Assembly: GCA_012295275.1 (NCBI GenBank)
Contig: CM022676.1
Location: 18,357,485 to 18,402,484, forward strand
Reading direction: 5' to 3'
Length of the DNA: 45,000 nucleotides
Source of the DNA: Chrysomallon squamiferum
Lineage: Eukaryota; Mollusca; Gastropoda; Neomphalida; Peltospiridae
The translations under genes and the position numbers were made by a program. This document shows positions 43,065 to 45,000 of the stretch, piece after piece. The notes beneath the pieces are model-generated. The model saw nothing but the letters and a program-made list of their open reading frames with translations. It searched no databases and had not been told where the DNA came from. Every line of letters starts with the position of its first letter. Position 1 is the stretch's first letter.

Positions 43065-44528
43065 ATGTCTGCGTCACTGAGAGTGCTCGTCGGATGCAAG
43101 AGAGTCATTGATTATGCAGTTAAGGTAAAACAAATTCATGACAAACTTTGTTATATATTTCTTATTTAAAAATATAATTAGTGTTGATCTACCTATTTCC
43201 GATGCATTCCTATATTCGATTCGGTACATAACAGAAAAGGCTGTTTCCTATGTATTTATTTATTTATTTATTTTCTAACATGAATTTAAATACATAGTTT
43301 CTTGCTTTACAATTAAAATTTTCTTTTTTGGAAAGATTCGAGTAAAACCAGATAAAACTGGCGTCGTGACAGACGGTGTTAAACATAGCATGAATCCCTT
43401 TGACGAGATAGCCGTAGAAGAGGCGGTGAGAATGAAAGAGAAAAAACTTGTCAGTGAAATTGTCGCAGTTTCGTGTGGACCGCCTCAGTGTCAGGTATGT
43501 AAACAATTGTTATTACTCATACAAAACGTGTTATTTTATAAATTCAATGTTCTGTTTGTGTAATTCATTAATATATTTAGTACCATTTTCCATTTTGTTT
43601 ATCTATCTTATTTATCTATCTATCTATCGATAATATGTATCTACCTAACTATATATCATTATATGATAATGATGAATTTTATCTGACACTTGTTCACAGC
43701 TTGAATCTTCATCTACAGAAGGTCTAAAATCCACGTAAAGCCTACAGATTACAGACTTCTAGCTTATTCTGTTATTTGAATGAAATTTACTGAGCAGAAA
43801 TGTTCTGCATTTTTTAAAAATATTTTTAAAGTGCTGTTGATTAAAACTGAGTGAAGGTGGACAGATTATTAATAAATTATTCAGTTCCATTTGTTGTATG
43901 AAAACTTGTCTCTGATTTTCGAACAAGGACTGAAATGAACAAGAGTTCTTTTCTTACCGATATTTTTTTTTCTCTGTTTAGGAAACTCTTCGAACTGCAA
44001 TGGCCATGGGATGTGATCGTGCGATACATGTAGAAATTGACTCCAAAGAGTACGACAAAGTCGAACCACTGCACATTGCCAAACTGTTAGCAAAAATAGC
44101 ACAGGAAGAGAAAACTGATATCATACTTGTTGGGAAGCAGGCACGTTTTGTCTTGATTATTTTTAATGTTTTTGTTTTAGTTCATAATCAGCTCTTTGAT
44201 GTATCTATTATTTTAAAGAAAAATGTGTAAATTAATTTTATATTCTAAGCTTTATTACACGTAAATGTAACAAAAAATAAATTAAAGAATTCTATTTTAT
44301 ATTAAAATTTTTGGTTGCAAAAGAAATCAGTTTTTTATAGTTTTATATTTCAACAAAAGTTATTTGTTTGCATTTTTTTACTAATTTGTTTTATTTACTT
44401 ATTAATTTTACTCTCTATTTATTGTTCATTTCTTTAATAACTTATTTATTTATTCTTTCTCTCAGGCCATTGACGATGATGCTAACCAGACAGGACAGAT
44501 GACAGCAGCCATTTTAGACTGGGCTCAG
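43065..44528 (+). CDS. ETFB: Electron transfer flavoprotein subunit beta (partial, exons 1-4)
   Basis: ETFB is the AMP-binding subunit of the mitochondrial matrix ETF heterodimer, which passes electrons from acyl-CoA and other dehydrogenases to ETF-QO. Four exons, all phase 0: 43065-43124, 43336-43494, 43982-44140 and 44466-44528, giving the first 147 residues of about 255. The sequence is strongly family-like: [84 protein letters not shown]. The segment DDDANQTGQ is part of the conserved nucleotide-binding region. The ATG is chosen by match to the short human N-terminus. Intron 3 begins with GC instead of GT. The rest of the gene lies beyond the right edge; 44529-45000 is intron with ATTT runs. 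Confidence 0.95.
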
Positions 44529-45000
44529 GTACGTTACCTTAACAAAAGTGTTTTGTCATCAAAATAGTTAAACCAGTGCAAATAATCTGAAGTGCAGTTA
44601 AGTGATTACATAGAAAAAATACAATATATTCTCTACTCTTAGAATTTTTTAAAATTATTTTTATTATTTATTTATTTATATATTTATCTATCTATTTTTA
44701 TAATTATTATTATTATGTTTTTGGTGGTTATTTCAAAGAATGTTTTATTTTATTTTGTGAAATTGTTAATGAAAATGAAAGAGATGAAAACAAAAAAAAA
44801 AAAAAAAAATTAGATGAGAATACTAAATTGATTTTGTAATGTTTTTTCTAAATTTCAAAATCTGTTATATTATTGAAAACGATACTGAATTTTGCTTTTA
44901 TTAAAAAAAAAAATGTTGATCTGTATTTATTTTTTTGCCGAGGTGTTGCTAAACATGAATTCATTCAGAATCTTGTTGCCTGTTTGTTTTTTCTGTTTAT

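Overview
The window looks like nuclear DNA of an intron-rich, AT-rich animal, most likely a marine invertebrate and probably a mollusc. The reasons are animal gene families with small exons and GT-AG introns, long A/T-rich introns full of microsatellites and short minisatellites, a motile-cilium gene, and an IkB-zeta-like gene with a long N-terminal region. The species cannot be fixed from sequence alone. There is no operon, CRISPR array or plasmid feature.

Layout. (1) 1-10.9 kb: a complete selenoprotein S gene (SELENOS, minus strand, six coding exons). Its penultimate codon is an in-frame TGA (selenocysteine), and a candidate form-2 SECIS element lies about 1.2 kb into the 3' UTR. (2) 10.9-12.5 kb: a divergent intergenic region with a probable tRNA-derived SINE and a compact promoter holding a perfect 11-bp kB palindrome. 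(3) 12.5-20.6 kb: an IkB-zeta/nuclear-IkB-like gene (plus strand, eight coding exons) with C-terminal ankyrin repeats and an IkB-type DSGIDS phosphodegron. Two single-base frame breaks in its exon 2 cancel each other. (4) 20.6-23.4 kb: 3' UTR and spacer. (5) 23.4-30.0 kb: a long protein of about 1,870 residues that I do not recognise (minus strand), with an octapeptide S-P repeat domain, a 17-Lys tract and one homopolymer frame break. Two perfect CRE palindromes lie at its predicted promoter. (6) 31.4-36.2 kb: DRC12/CCDC153, a dynein regulatory complex subunit (minus, six exons), with a candidate RFX X-box just upstream. (7) 36.2-39.3 kb: mostly repeat-rich spacer with one orphan exon-like segment. 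(8) 39.3-42.1 kb: PTPMT1 (minus, four coding exons). (9) 43.07 kb to the right edge: ETFB (plus, first four exons, cut by the window), head to head with PTPMT1.

The genes do not form a pathway. SELENOS acts in ER-associated degradation, the IkB-like gene in NF-kB control, DRC12 in the axoneme, and PTPMT1 and ETFB in mitochondria. The last two could share a divergent promoter. All exon structures were read by eye from splice sites, reading phase and family resemblance. No alignment or transcript data were available.
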